Origin: Aquilaria yunnanensis
Lineage: Eukaryota > Streptophyta > Magnoliopsida > Malvales > Thymelaeaceae
Reading direction: 5' to 3'
DNA: 64,000 nucleotides
Assembly (NCBI GenBank): GCA_039654915.1
Contig: CM077600.1
Span: forward strand, 33,489,992-33,553,991
Shown here: one piece after another, positions 19,287-30,960 of the stretch
Numbering within the stretch: the stretch's first letter is position 1
Layout: every line of letters begins with the position of its first letter
Notes under the pieces: generated by a model
The model's input: only the letters and a program-made list of their open reading frames with translations
The model's database searches: none
What the model was told of the DNA's origin: nothing
Program-made: the position numbers and the translations under genes

Positions 19287-21732
19287 TTATTTGTGCAAAA
19301 CTCCCTTCTTTGGAGCCTTTGGCTTCTTATGATTGTAGTTCTGCAAGAAAAAGGTTCGAAAAATGAGATCCACAGAAAGGAGATTAAACGTGGGAAGACA
19401 AGCATTAGAGCCAATACGTCAACTTTCACCCTCCACCTCCCTACCGGGAAAAAAAAAAAACCAAATAGATTACCAATAAGCAAATACCTTTTGTCTTTCA
19501 ACAGCCTCATAATCAATCCTTTCCTTCCAGTTACTCTTTCGAAGTTTGATTGGTCGATTCCCAACATATTTACCTGTTGAGTAAAAATTTTGAATGGTTA
19601 GGCTAAAGATTGCAAATGCTAGAGGAAAAGGAAACGAGTGGTCTACATTCATGTTACTAATCCCTTGCTCCTTAAGATTGAATACCATCAAGTACTGAGA
19701 CAATAACAGGCCATATACTATATTTCTCAAACTAGGAGGAGGTCAAGATCACAGAAGAAGTAGAACTCACCATTCATCTCCTTCAGTGCTGCAGCCAGAT
19801 CAGAAGGGTTGGCAAAGCTAACAAATCCATAGCCCTTGGTCTTTCCGGTACGCTTATCTCTAACAACCTACGAGAAACAGGTAGGATATAGCATCGCAGC
19901 ACTCTAACGATATACAAATATCACCCCCAAGAAAAAGAAAACAAGCCATGAATAAAGTACAGCAGAAATGATGCCTCTCCAGTCAATAATCAAGATTCAA
20001 GAATCATATTGACAAAGGAATACAGAAACAATGGCCAAACAATAATACACATACGTCTTCCAATGGATTGAAGCCTAATCTCGGGGAAAGAAAACCACAT
20101 CATATATGTTTTTTAACTATGAACTTTCTCACAAGGTTAAAAATCAACAAAATGTTAGTGTGTGCTTTTCTTCACAAATTGAAGGCAAGCAAAACCCTTC
20201 AAGACCAACTGTTAGTGTGTGCTTTTCTTCATGTTGCCATGTTCCCCATGTCCAACTCAATATTTGTAACACTAAGCCTATCAGAGTCACTCTCCTCATG
20301 CTTCCTGTACCATGAAAACTCAGATGCTAACTGTCGAATCATCTGTAAACATAATTGACAATTAGCTGTTGGTTCGATCTGAGATCAATAAAACTTGACC
20401 TACTCAATACTAATGGCTTAACTAACCTCAGGTCTAGATTAAACCTTGCAATGTAAGTTAATTCATGCTAGCACGAGAGCTTGGACTTAAGATTCATCGT
20501 CTGTCCATATCCAATATTGAATTATCAAACCTGGCTGCTTAAGTCATAAATTCAGCGAATTGGACAGAGAAACAGGACCTAAACCACAAGACAACGCACA
20601 AAATAAACTACTAGATATTTTAGTGCAAATGATCAAGTCAAATCCTACCTTAAGGTACAGAATACAACAAATGTCTCGGTTGTCTTCATACAAAAATCTG
20701 AAGATGACATTCATAAGAAAACAAAAACGAGAGAAGTCCGAAATTAAACATATCTATGGATATCAAGGCACAAAAAAAAAAGTCCCATGAAAGAGAACTC
20801 ACCCTGGCCATGTTAAAGGAAGGAAATCGTGAAAAAGCTTTCGAAAGAACATCATCATTCACCTCATTACCAAGATCACCACAGAAGAGGCGGAAGTCAT
20901 CTGCAGTACAAATTTGAGAGGAAAATCTATGTCAGGAAACTAGCATGTGGACAGTAACGAGATAGCAGAACTAAGATATCATCCATAAACAACAATTGAA
21001 TATCAATATAGTCTACCAGGTGATGTGGTGGAACCACTAAATTGAATTCTAGTTTAAACAGGCACAGAAATCCCCAGACCTTTCTGCTTAAAAGCAGCAA
21101 GAAAGTTAAGAGGAAAAGTAAAACTATGAAGTAACAATCCAGGAGATATTTGAGGCAGTTCTTACTTTCTGGCCATTCAGTGAGTGTTGGATCCTCCCAG
21201 GATTGACCTGCTGCTTTTCGAGGGACGGCTTTCTTCTTATTTTCAGCTTTATGCTCAATGTCACTGTTTGCAAGTGCCGCCTTCACACCCTCCAATGCCT
21301 CAGGTGTAAGTATCTGCGCATCCCTTTGAAACAACTGCTGAGCCTGCTCAAACGCACTCTTAAAGTTATGCTCCCATGAAAAAATAATGAAACAAAAGCA
21401 GAATGCAGCAATCTCAATACAGGACTCTTGGACAGGTATTGGACATTTCAAATCACTTCACTGAGGAAGTGGACGCACAATTCAACAACTGGTTTATGGA
21501 AGGAAGGTCTGGTAGATGTCATCTGTATTCTAGGAATGATATGGTCGCATTTACGGTTGAAGAGAACGGTATTGTGTGGTATAGTTACTGAAGTACCATG
21601 TATCCTTATTGATCAGATGCAGTAGAGTGAAAGGTCGGGACTTGGGATGAGTTTTCTGAGCCTGTCCCCACAATGATACCGATGAAACAGAACAAAAGCA
21701 CCTCTCGTATTTTTGCCTTCCCCGGCAAAAGG

Positions 21733-21769
<37 letters not shown>

Positions 21770-22142
21770 TAATCTATCACATTTGCTCAGCATCCCAATA
21801 ACTATGATAAAAAAAAACAATTGACAAAAAAGAAGGAAAGCAAGCTGATAATAAAAAGGTCCAATCCACCAACTACACCAAAAAGAAACACAAAAATCAC
21901 ATCATACTGACCTGTTGGAATTGGGGAAGCGGATAGACCGCAGGAACTGGGGCAACCGGTGCTGCGTAGACGGCGGTGGAAGCTATTGGAACAGACTGAG
22001 GTTGCGGCGTAGGAGCGTAGGGCTGCGCTTGCTGTTGAAGATGAAATGGTAACGGGAAGTAGGTGGTGGTCGCCGTCGCCCCGTACGTGAACTGCGATGA
22101 TACAGAGGAACAAGTTGTGGCCGAGGAAGGAGGGATCGACAT
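19287..22142 (-). CDS. RBM42: RBM42-like RNA-binding protein, one RRM (6 exons, 256 aa)
   Basis: RNA-binding protein with a single C-terminal RRM, of the RBM42 family (human RBM42 binds mRNA and hnRNP K; the plant role is inferred to be in RNA processing). Exons on the minus strand are 22142-21912, 21370-21166, 20900-20803, 19867-19771, 19573-19488 and 19340-19287; phases are continuous. Residues 1-77 are a Pro/Gln/Ala-rich, disordered N-terminus. The conserved middle QQLFQRDAQILTPEALEGVK and RKAAGQSWEDPTLTEWPE is typical of this family. RNP2 is RLFCGDLG (149-156) and RNP1 is KGYGFVSF (189-196). The basic tail ends KKPKAPKKGVLHK. The 3' splice site of exon 2 is the least certain: AG at 21371-21372 adds HNFK, while an AG 12 bases further in also keeps phase. 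A long-TIR element ends about 210 bp upstream of the ATG, so the promoter is short or borrowed from it. Confidence 0.94.
21736..21766. repeat. (GA)n microsatellite in RBM42-like intron 1
   Basis: An uninterrupted plus-strand GA run lies within the first intron (21371-21911). It is a simple repeat and likely polymorphic in length. Confidence 0.9.
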
Positions 22143-22350
22143 CTGGGGAAAAGATTAGAGTCAATTAGTTGTTGTCTGGCTAGAAGAAAATCTTCACAGA
22201 AGAGCGAACTAGCTAGGGATTGAGATCTTGCGGTTTGGGAATTTGTGGATTCCAATTCGAAGAAGGAAACCTGGATGAGACGGTTCCAGAAAAGCTTTGT
22301 CTATTTACTGAAGTGATTAGTTTTCAATTGCATTCTAGGGCATCTTCAGT
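22143..22350 (-). promoter_or_regulatory. 5' UTR and proximal promoter zone of the RBM42-like gene
   Basis: Only about 208 bp separate the ATG (22142) from the left TIR of the neighbouring element. The segment should contain the 5' UTR and core promoter by position. No definite TATA box was assigned. Confidence 0.35.
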
Positions 22351-23572
22351 CCTAAAAATATTTTTGTTTTACTGAGTTAATCCTAAAATTACTCTATTTT
22401 CCAAATAAGTCCTAAAACATTAAAAACCATCAACTATGTTAGTCCTAAAATTATCACATTTGCCACATGGCTAATGGACCACATAAGTGGCACTTATTCT
22501 TTAGAATGATGTTGCATTTCCATGTCAACATATTCGTCATCGCCTCCCCTACTTCACCTATCAAGTCTCAAATCATTTACTTCGTAGTCACCTCCAGTTA
22601 TGGCACCTCCTTGAGCTCCCACAACTCAACATCTTTGGCCTCCTCTAGCCTGGCACTTGCATCACCACACAACTCTCCATCTTAATGTCAAAATACAACC
22701 CTCCCTTTGCTTCGCCCTTTCCCAACTATAATCCTTTTCTGTTTATCATCATGTGCATTGCTCAACGCTTAGTTGGGCTTTTATGGAGAATATGTTTTTT
22801 GTTAATATCCCCATGTTTTCAAGGATCAATTTTAGTTCCATAAAATTGAATTACATCAAGGTTCATGAAAGAAGCTCTGGTATGCCCCATACAATTGTTG
22901 TAAAGCTCAATTTGGTTCATGCTTTTCAATGCCTCAAGGCTCTTTGAAATTCTTCCCATTAGTAAATTGATCACAAATCGAGATTTAACGAACCCAGATT
23001 CTCGATAGATTCTAAGATTTCTTTGAACAAATTGGTTTCACCGAGTCAAACGATTACTAATTTCGACAAGATCTTGATTTCAAAAGGCAAGCCACCTCGA
23101 TTGAATGGGTTATAGCTGAGCCATAAGTGTGTCAACTCAATTAGATTACCCACACATAGATGGATTGTCTCGATGGGTGAGTTTTCAGTGAGACCAGGTT
23201 GAGCACCTAGCTGAGGGAATAGCTATTATGGGAAAATGACAATATAAATCACTATCTTTTAAGAAATTACAATTTATTGGTTCCTAAATTTGTTTTGAAA
23301 ATTTTCAAGCAACTATCAAGTTCTTTGAGAACTTCTAAAATGACCTTAAACTTTGATAAAATTTTTAGGTTGTCAATCATAGTTTGAAAAATTTTTAATT
23401 TATAATCACTAAAATAAATTGTGTTAAGTGTCATGTTAGCATTTTTTGTCTGCCACATGGAATTTCACAAGTTTTAGGACTAATAGAGTTGACTATTTTA
23501 ATGTTCTATGACATATTTGGCAAATTGAGTAATTATAGGACTAACTTGGTAAACCTAAAAAATTGTTAGGCC
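22351..23572. mobile_element. Long-TIR element carrying a receptor-kinase gene fragment (Pack-TIR/Pack-MULE-like)
   Basis: Arms of about 110-130 bp are inverted copies. The left arm (22351-22465) contains TTAGTCCTAAAATTATCACA and TTTGCCACATGG, and the reverse complement of the right arm (about 23440-23572) contains TTAGTCCTAAAACTTGTGAA and TTCCATGTGGCA. They also share AGTTA(A/G)TCCTA and AAAACATTAAAA-like blocks; identity is roughly 75-80% by eye. The interior is not repeat-like and holds a broken LRR coding fragment (see separate entry). Long TIRs plus captured gene sequence point to a Mutator-like or Pack-type element. Exact ends and target duplication were not fixed. Confidence 0.65.
22780..23215 (-). 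pseudogene. Captured fragment of a HAESA/HSL-type LRR receptor-like kinase
   Basis: The reverse strand, in shifting frames, spells LRR ectodomain text of the HAESA clade: LTHLWLSYNPFNRGGLPFEI, then TNLFKEILESIENLGSLNLD, then SLEALKSMNQIELYNNC. In HAESA-like kinases these three blocks occur in the same order (the LxYNPF..LPSE block, the NLxGxIPxSLxxLxxLxxLDL block, and the LKxVxQIELYNN block). The frame has stops (after SKLVIV, and after LNLDL) and shifts, and no kinase domain is present. It lies inside the long-TIR element, so it was probably captured and moved with it. The function is lost. Confidence 0.75.
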
Positions 23573-23762
23573 TAAAAATGTGATTTCATCCACTTTCAAA
23601 TATCATTTCCTCTCGAGCAGGGTAGCATGAGTCAGGTTAGGTCTGCTTTTAGCGAAGCCAATCCATCTCGGAATAGTCATAGTTTCAAAAAAATTCAGCC
23701 CAAATCAATATATGAGAATAAAAAAAACTTGACCTATGGTTCAGTTTTTTTAGTTTTGGTTT
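23573..23762. other. Spacer between two long-TIR elements
   Basis: About 190 bp of ordinary sequence, without a recognised feature. Confidence 0.4.
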
Positions 23763-25042
23763 GGGAAAATTACATAAACCCTTCAATGGTTTGCCTCATC
23801 ATACACTTAACCCCTCTATATTTGAAAACCTATACTTTACCCTCATTTTCACCAACTATATGAGTTGTCATTTGATGGTGGGCCCCATCATATGTTAAAA
23901 TTTTACAAACAAAAAATATCCATGGGAATCACAGTTATCCCTTCTCTTCAAGCGAAACTTCGTTTAAGAACAAAAGATTAGTTCACAATGCTCTGCTCAC
24001 CATAGTGCGAGGGGATGGAAAAAAAGAGTTAGGTTTCAGCACCAACAAGAAGGGACATGTAATCTATTGTCCTTACTTGATTTAGCCATGCTTGATTGAA
24101 GGCAAGCTTTGTCAATTTATGTTTTGGGCATAATCGGCGAATTTGGTACAACTTGGGGAATAGATGCTGTTTTGATTTGACTCGTGTGGATGAACAATAG
24201 TTTTCAGTCAGATAGGCAAAAAGCACAGGAGTCCTCTCTTTCATTGAATTTTTCCTTTGTTTAGAATCAATCATTAGAGAACCGAATAACAATTTCAGCA
24301 TGTCATTGCTAGGCAAAGCCAAGTAGCAAAGCTTTGATGCCACATGATACCATACCACCAATAATCAGATGCATTGAGGATTGAGAGTTTCAGGCAAATT
24401 CATGCGAATCAATGAAGAAATAAGAAGCAAATATATCTAAATCTCAAACTAATCTAAATCGTGGAATCATATGATTTTACAATAGGAAATGGGGGAAATG
24501 AGATTGCTGTGAAGATTTGTTTTGACGGTTTTATAAACATACTGCAAAAATTGTCCACCATTTATGGCCGCCAAACATGTCGGTCGACAGGCATCGCTTG
24601 CCAAAGAGGCCACTCAAGGCTGCTCCCAAATAGGTTTGGTTCTTTGTGGTGTGAGGAAGGGAGGGTGATGATGAATCCATGATGAACCAGCTGGTGCTGC
24701 CATATGTATTTGCATTTGTTGTTGGGGAGTTAGGGTTCAAAAAGGTCGGGCCTAATATGGGTGAACATAGTTGGGAGTGAGGGTTTACTTGGAAGTAGTC
24801 GAGGCAATGTTGGAGGGGGTAGTGAGGGAGTTCACTGAGACTAAGAAGATGATAAGAAAAGGGGAAAAGTTGTTTAGAAAATATAAGTGCGAGAGGTTTT
24901 TCAGTTTTTCAGATTTTTCCCTATCCACTAAACAAAGAGTCAGGCAAATGTTGGATTAGAGGGGGTAACTGTAGGTTTCCCAATATACAAGTGGATAAGT
25001 GTAGGTTGTATTAAGCAACAGAGGGTTTTTTAAAAATTTTCC
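23763..25042. mobile_element. Second long-TIR element with unrecognised cargo
   Basis: The left arm begins GGGAAAATTACATAAACCCT and the reverse complement of the right arm begins GGAAAATTTTTAAAAAACCC. Both continue with matching blocks: ACACTTAACCCCTCTATATT against ACACTTATCCACTTGTATAT, then GAAAACCTATACTTTACC against GGGAAACCTACAGTTACC. The arms are about 85-95 bp. Flanks AGTTTTGGTT (left) and AGTTTTTGGTT (right) may be a 9-11 bp target duplication. The interior (24030-24760) has open frames on both strands, including a 110-codon minus frame (24029-24361), but I recognise no domain. It is non-autonomous. Confidence 0.55.
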
Positions 25043-26659
25043 TTTCAGTTTTTGGTTCTTTTGGTATTGCATCATATACATATAACAACTAGAAAATTCA
25101 ATGAATTTCCATTTAAAATAACAATTGAAGAGTTGGAAATAACTAAATCAATCAACGCTCACTACATTAAGAAACATTTAACGTAATTCACAACTATATA
25201 GTATAATTTTTAATAAATGACTGTATGGGTAAATGTGTAATATCATAAATATTTTTCTCATTCTACAAAGGGTAAACCATTTTTTTGTGCACAATGATTG
25301 AGATACGTAGTCTATGGCATTTGCTCCAATTTTACCCTTAAAATTTCAGAAAAAGAAAATTAGTTTGTGTAAGTGAAAGCATAAATTAAGGTGATAAGCT
25401 AAATTGAAAGTTAAGAAATTTCTACATAAAGAAATAATTCAATTTTTTTGGGACAACCAAAAAGCGATTATAATTTTTTTTAAGGAAAAGTTACATATTT
25501 AAATATTTTTCAATTCTGTTTCATTTCAGATTAATTCGATATTGTAATCGTAAACCAATGGATTTTCTATCACAGAATAGTCAGGGTACGATATGTCGAT
25601 GTCTATTTGGTCCCTCAGACGTAGACAGAAATTCTACATGTGGCGTTTGAGAGCATTTGTGCAAAGTGATTTTTTTTTAATTCAAAATAATATTGGGCCT
25701 CAGCTTTTTGTATGATGGACAACAAAGTTTTTCGGCCTTTCCATGCGTAGCTACAGGATGTGAGAGATGCTGTGACTTCTCCAACAATTTAGAAAAAAAT
25801 AATAATAATAAGTTAAGTTATAGGATATATTGGTAACGATATACTATTTAAAAAAACTACTAATACCATCAAATTAGTTTATTTCATTTTTTAACATTTA
25901 TATAGACTATTTTTGTGTTTCCAACAATGTTTGAATAATTTACTTGTAAGATAAAATTTCCGAAAAACTCATAATTTCTAAATTTTTTCTTCTTTTCCAC
26001 TCAACTTCTAAGTAAAATAAAATACCCTCAAACAATTTTTTTAAAATATAAAAATGCCATTAGTTGACAGACTAATTTTACTACTCAAATATCAAATTTA
26101 TTTCTAGATTAACAAAAAAAATATAAGATAAATTGTACTACATTTTATATTTTTCACTTATATTTTTAAGGAATTTTCATGCCGTAATTTATTATCACGT
26201 TGTTTTGTTATTAGAGCACTATTATGTTCATCTTTCTATTTAACAAACAAAAAGTTTTAAGCGGTTATAATTATTTTTCTATTTCACAAATATTATAAAA
26301 AATATTTACCATAAATTTTATTTTTATTCTAATGATGTAGAATTAGCATATATCATAACTAGGTAAATTGCACCACGAATCCATAACTTTCATTTCTTTT
26401 TGTAAATCTATCTCCAACTTATTAATAATGTAGTCATCTAAGATCGAAGCCAGTTTCAAGGACAATCTGGTGACTGCAGAGCGAATTATGTAGGTAAAGA
26501 TGCAGTAATTACTAATTATTGGCAAGCAAAAAGCATAGCTTTAACTGAAATATCACAAGTTGATGCTACAAAGGACAGTTCTTTGGTTCAATGTGCAAGG
26601 AGCTTGAACATTTTAACTTATGCATGCGAAGGGTGAAGGAATGCGCCCAAACTCTGCTG
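25043..26659. other. AT-rich intergenic DNA and 3' flank of threonine aldolase
   Basis: Low-complexity AT-rich sequence, no recognisable gene. The last few hundred bases before 26660 should hold the 3' UTR of the minus-strand aldolase gene. Confidence 0.5.
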
Positions 26660-29600
26660 TTAGTTCACTTTTGCATCCAGGCTTCCAGCCAAAGCTTGCT
26701 GCAAATATCCCAAAAAAGAAATGGTGGTAGATGGTTAAGTTGTATAGGGGGTAAAATGAAACGGCACCAGGATATGTAGGTTACCTGGAAACATGACAAT
26801 GTGTACTGAACATCGGTGGCTGAAATCTGGTAATGCAAAACGATTCTCAAGCTGAAAGAAATAGAACAACAATTTACCCTTTTCTTTTTTTTTTTTTTTT
26901 TGGTATATATGGACTGAGAAATCAGTTCCCACTTCAGAACATTGCAGACTAAAATGTCAAAATATTGCACATGTTTTATGAGTATATACAGGACTGCATG
27001 CATCTCTTGCTCTCCTAAAAGTAGAACGTCTTAAACCTCTAATTGCACAAAATGGAGACACAAGATTCATAGTAGTTGATTTGGGATCAAGGCTTAGATG
27101 ATTGATCTGAGTACACTCTATGCACAAGGATACGGAGAAGGGCATTTGAACCTTTGAACTTCATCTGCCTTGAACAGGTGGTACCAGTAGTGAAACTGCT
27201 ACGTCACTGTTTGTTCTTCATTTCTCAATTTACAAGATGACAGTCTTACTGCAGATCAAACCAAAATCATGAAACTATACTATCCTGTGGTTCAGGTGGT
27301 GGGATGGGAGGGATAAGAAACCTTCTGGCATAATTATCTAAATCAGAAAGCAACTAAAGCTTGTTTCTCAGCTCTATTCAAATTCACGAAACAAAGACCA
27401 CAGCACCTAATTTGTTTTTGCCAACATCAGAAATCCAAGACAAAAAACTATAATATTGACCTGCTACATGCTCAAATGTGCATACCTGGTCAAGCTCTCT
27501 GGCAACAGAAGTATGCCATGTTCCTCCAACTTCTTGCACAGACCTATTGCGTTGGTTTTACTGTCTTCCGTTACATCAACATATATCTAGTAATTCAGTA
27601 TGCATATGTGCATGGTATCATTAGTCAAAATTTGAGAAATTTCCAGAAGACAGAAAGATGAAGGAAAAGCAGCTCACGAAGCTTAGCATTGCTTCCCCAT
27701 GTAACTTGCAAATTAGGATTCAAATCAGAATAATTAACTCCTCATTTTTTAATATCAAGAATCAGCATACTCACAATATTGGTCTCCACTGCAGCGACAT
27801 TTACTTTAAGACCTTTAATTTGGTTCAGTCCCTCTATAAACAAACACATGAAGAAACAGGCTGGTCAAATTGGTATCCTTAATATAAGGAAAGGAGAAGA
27901 AAAGCATCCCTCTGACAAAGAAGATACGCATCATCCAAATAGCAACCAGAAACATATTCAAGAGTGCTATAACTTGTGCACCATTATACAGACCTGCTAA
28001 TGCCTTGGTCTTTTTATGATCACCCTCAAGCTTCCCTACATTCTCTTTCAAAGCAACTAAAGCAGCCGCACAAAGGATTCCAACCTGTCTCATCCCACCT
28101 CCTAATGTCTTCCTTAGCCTTCTAGCCTAATAAATTGCAGAAAGATGAGTTGTGGGCATATGTTTGAGGAGGAGCATGGCTGAACAGCAGTTAAATCAAA
28201 GTTACCTTTGTAATAAAGCTTTTGGAACCAACAATAACAGTTCCTACAGGAGCACCCAGACCTTTTGATAGGCATACCTGGTTCAAATTTTCTTAAGAGT
28301 TTGATACTATCATGACAGTTCAGAGAAATATGTGATGAATAGTATGGTAGAAAAGCAAAGGCTTACAGAAACAGAATCCGCAGCTTGTACAAGCCTATCA
28401 ACTGGAATTCCCAGTGCCTGAGATAATAAGCTTTTCAGGGCAGTTACTCAGACGGTTTCATAAGAACATAATAGTTTACCAATACAATCACATAAAAAGA
28501 CCTTGGGATGAATCGTTTGGACAGCAAAGAGAAATGAAGTTTCTAGCCAATATCTTATAATGGTTGACCAATACATAAACAAAACTGGCATATTGAAGAT
28601 GATAATACATCAAGTTTTCATGGAGGATCAGAAATTACCAAACAGGCATCCATGATGTGATAAAGGATGTGGATAGGTGTGCCTGTGCCTCTGTGTGTTT
28701 TTAAGTGTGAGTGAGTGAGAGACAGAGAATAAGGAATGTAGTAGTGAATCGATTGATTCTCTATGTGGTACCTGAACCAATTGAATCAATCAGCTCTTAA
28801 CTTCCTGCATTCTGAGCATAATATTTCCCTATTTTCCAGTAACTATGGCATGGGCATGGAAGAGAGGGCCAACTTCATAAAACAAACACATTCAACAAAG
28901 CCCCCTCCCCACACCAGAAAATAAAACAAAGTGCTTCAACGGATTTTTTGGACTAAGAAATATTCAGCAGCTGAACAGTCATATCAATCATGTTACCAGA
29001 GATATATATTAGCACAAGATAACTAATGTACAAAACCCTTAACATCCCAAGAGTGATTTGCTCACAGTTGCCGCGTTGAAGATGCGAGCCCCATCAATAT
29101 GAAGGTTCAAATTGTGCTTCCTAGCTACCTCACCAACTTTGTCTATGTATTCTACTGGCAGGCATCTACCACCGGTGCTGTATTCAGAGAAAAGCAACTC
29201 AATCAACACTTAAGGAACTCAGAGAAAGAACTAACCCTAAAATGGCTTCTATTTTGAGCATATGTGATGATTTTAAATGCATCCTTTACTTTTTAGGAAA
29301 AAAACTTGGCTTAATGATTTTTATGCAGAAGAGTATTACATTTGTCACGAACTGGTAAATCAAATAAAGAAACCAGCTATGTGATGTACATCCTGCTAAA
29401 CAAGTAGTCTGCATTCTACTTCGTTCATATAGGCAATTTCATTTCTTTACATTTTAAAGGCCCAGTGGGTTGAAGATAAAAACAAATGTTATTTTTAATC
29501 ATGACAAACATTACATTGGGGCAACAATACTTTGTAAGAGAGGAGCAGTGAGCTATTCAGAATTTTTTCAGCCCAAATTCCAGAAAAACCCACTGAAGCA

Positions 29601-30207
29601 GCAATCTAAGGTACCATAACCAGTTTTTGAGGGATTCACAACCGGAAGACTAAAAGTGTGGCAACATTCAAGTGCATGCACTGGCACTTTTTCAACTAAC
29701 AAGAGGGAGAAAAAGAAACATAAAAAGAAAAGTGAAGACCCTTTAGTAAACAGATCCAACTCACTTGGCATGCGTATTTTCCAGGCAAATAAGTCTCGTA
29801 GTTGGGTAAACTAGCTCGCCAGCAGGATTTCTAATGGCAGCTTCAATCAAATCAATGTCAATTGTCCCATCTTCGTTATTCTTCACTGTCCTTGGGTGCA
29901 CACCTCCAATTGTTGAAATACCACCATTTTCGTAAATATGGATATGGGAATTGTCTCCAAGGATGACTTCACTTCCCCGAACTTCACAATGAACAAGCAC
30001 ACTTATAAGGTTACCCATAGTTCCAGAAGGAACAAAAAGAGCTGCCTCCTTGCCCGTAATCCGTGCCATCTCAGTTTCTAGATGAAAAGCCGTCGGGTCA
30101 TAACTTAATACATCATCATCTACTTCAGCAGTTGCCATCGCAGCCCTCATGGATTCCGTTGGTTTGGTAACGGTGTCAGACCGAAGATCAACTGTTCTGG
30201 TCACCAT
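26660..30207 (-). CDS. THA1: L-threonine (allo-threonine) aldolase, PLP-dependent (9 exons, 358 aa)
   Basis: PLP enzyme that cleaves threonine or allo-threonine to glycine and acetaldehyde, in cytosolic threonine catabolism. Exons on the minus strand are 30207-29765, 29177-29066, 28417-28367, 28277-28206, 28126-27994, 27833-27775, 27586-27486, 26851-26785 and 26698-26660; phases are continuous, giving 358 aa, which is the length I recall for Arabidopsis THA1. Motifs: [12 protein letters not shown] at residues 6-17, SGTMGN (61-66), the PLP-ring-binding D176 in HIDGAR, and the Schiff-base lysine K207 in [13 protein letters not shown]-terminal RIVLHYQ block matches the substrate-binding region. 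No transit peptide is visible. An acceptor-like TTTCAG lies just upstream of the ATG (30213-30218), suggesting a 5' UTR intron. The only unusual detail is the residue string LTSLRIV where relatives have SSRIRIV, at the junction of exons 7 and 8. Confidence 0.96.
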
Positions 30208-30960
30208 TTTCTCTGAAATGAATCACAAACCTTGGGAATCAACTTTGAAACAAACAGAGAAGGTGAAAAACAGAAGAAAGAAGGAGCCAGAAAATCAGCT
30301 AATAACATCCAGTAATTAGGCATCCAACATAAATAATGTAGACAAACCGAGTTACTGCCTTTGAAGAGAGAAAGGATGTGGGTTTTGGAGAATTCCTTCA
30401 CTGAAATGGCCGTCCCAGTTCCTAGCCTTTCTGCAGAAATTGCAAGAACCTTTACCACCACAGTAAGAGAGGTTTCACTAGCCATACTCATCAAAACAAA
30501 ACTAGAATCTTTTTGCCCACACAACACATAAAAAGTAAAGAAATGAAACCGAAAACCTCCTGAAGCTAGACTGCATGCAGAACGCATGAACAACTTTACC
30601 ACTGCAAGCAACTCAACAATCTCAAAACCCTACAGCAAGATCATTGCATGTTCCAAAACCCTGAATCACCCCAAGAGGAAGAAGCAAGGAACACAAAACT
30701 AAATCAACGGTAATGAGATGTACAAATAAGAGGTTGCTTCGTTCAGCAGACCAATTCATGAAAACCTCAGAATCAACTTGTGAGAACCAGCAGAAACTGA
30801 ACAAAGAACCGAAATTTGGACTGAAAATGAAACGGGCAGGCAACGAGACAAAAGGGAAACAGGAAACCACGAGAGAATTATGAATGAAGCGAACCTCTGA
30901 CGCGCTAAAATCCAAAACAAGAGCCAAATGCTTTCGCAGTCACTTGATTCTTTGCATTTG
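30208..30960 (-). promoter_or_regulatory. Probable 5' UTR with an intron, threonine aldolase gene
   Basis: On the minus strand the ATG is preceded by TTTCAG and then AGAAA, a convincing 3' splice site five bases before the ATG. A possible donor, AG followed by GTTCGC, lies near 30894. If so a non-coding first exon sits at about 30895-30960 and the intron spans about 0.68 kb. Short open frames in the interval have no domain and are probably spurious. Confidence 0.45.

Noticed and set aside
30201..30927. Open frames of 136 and 101 codons upstream of the threonine aldolase
   Set aside because: They lie in the probable 5' UTR intron and promoter, have no domain, and one ends at the splice acceptor before the ATG.
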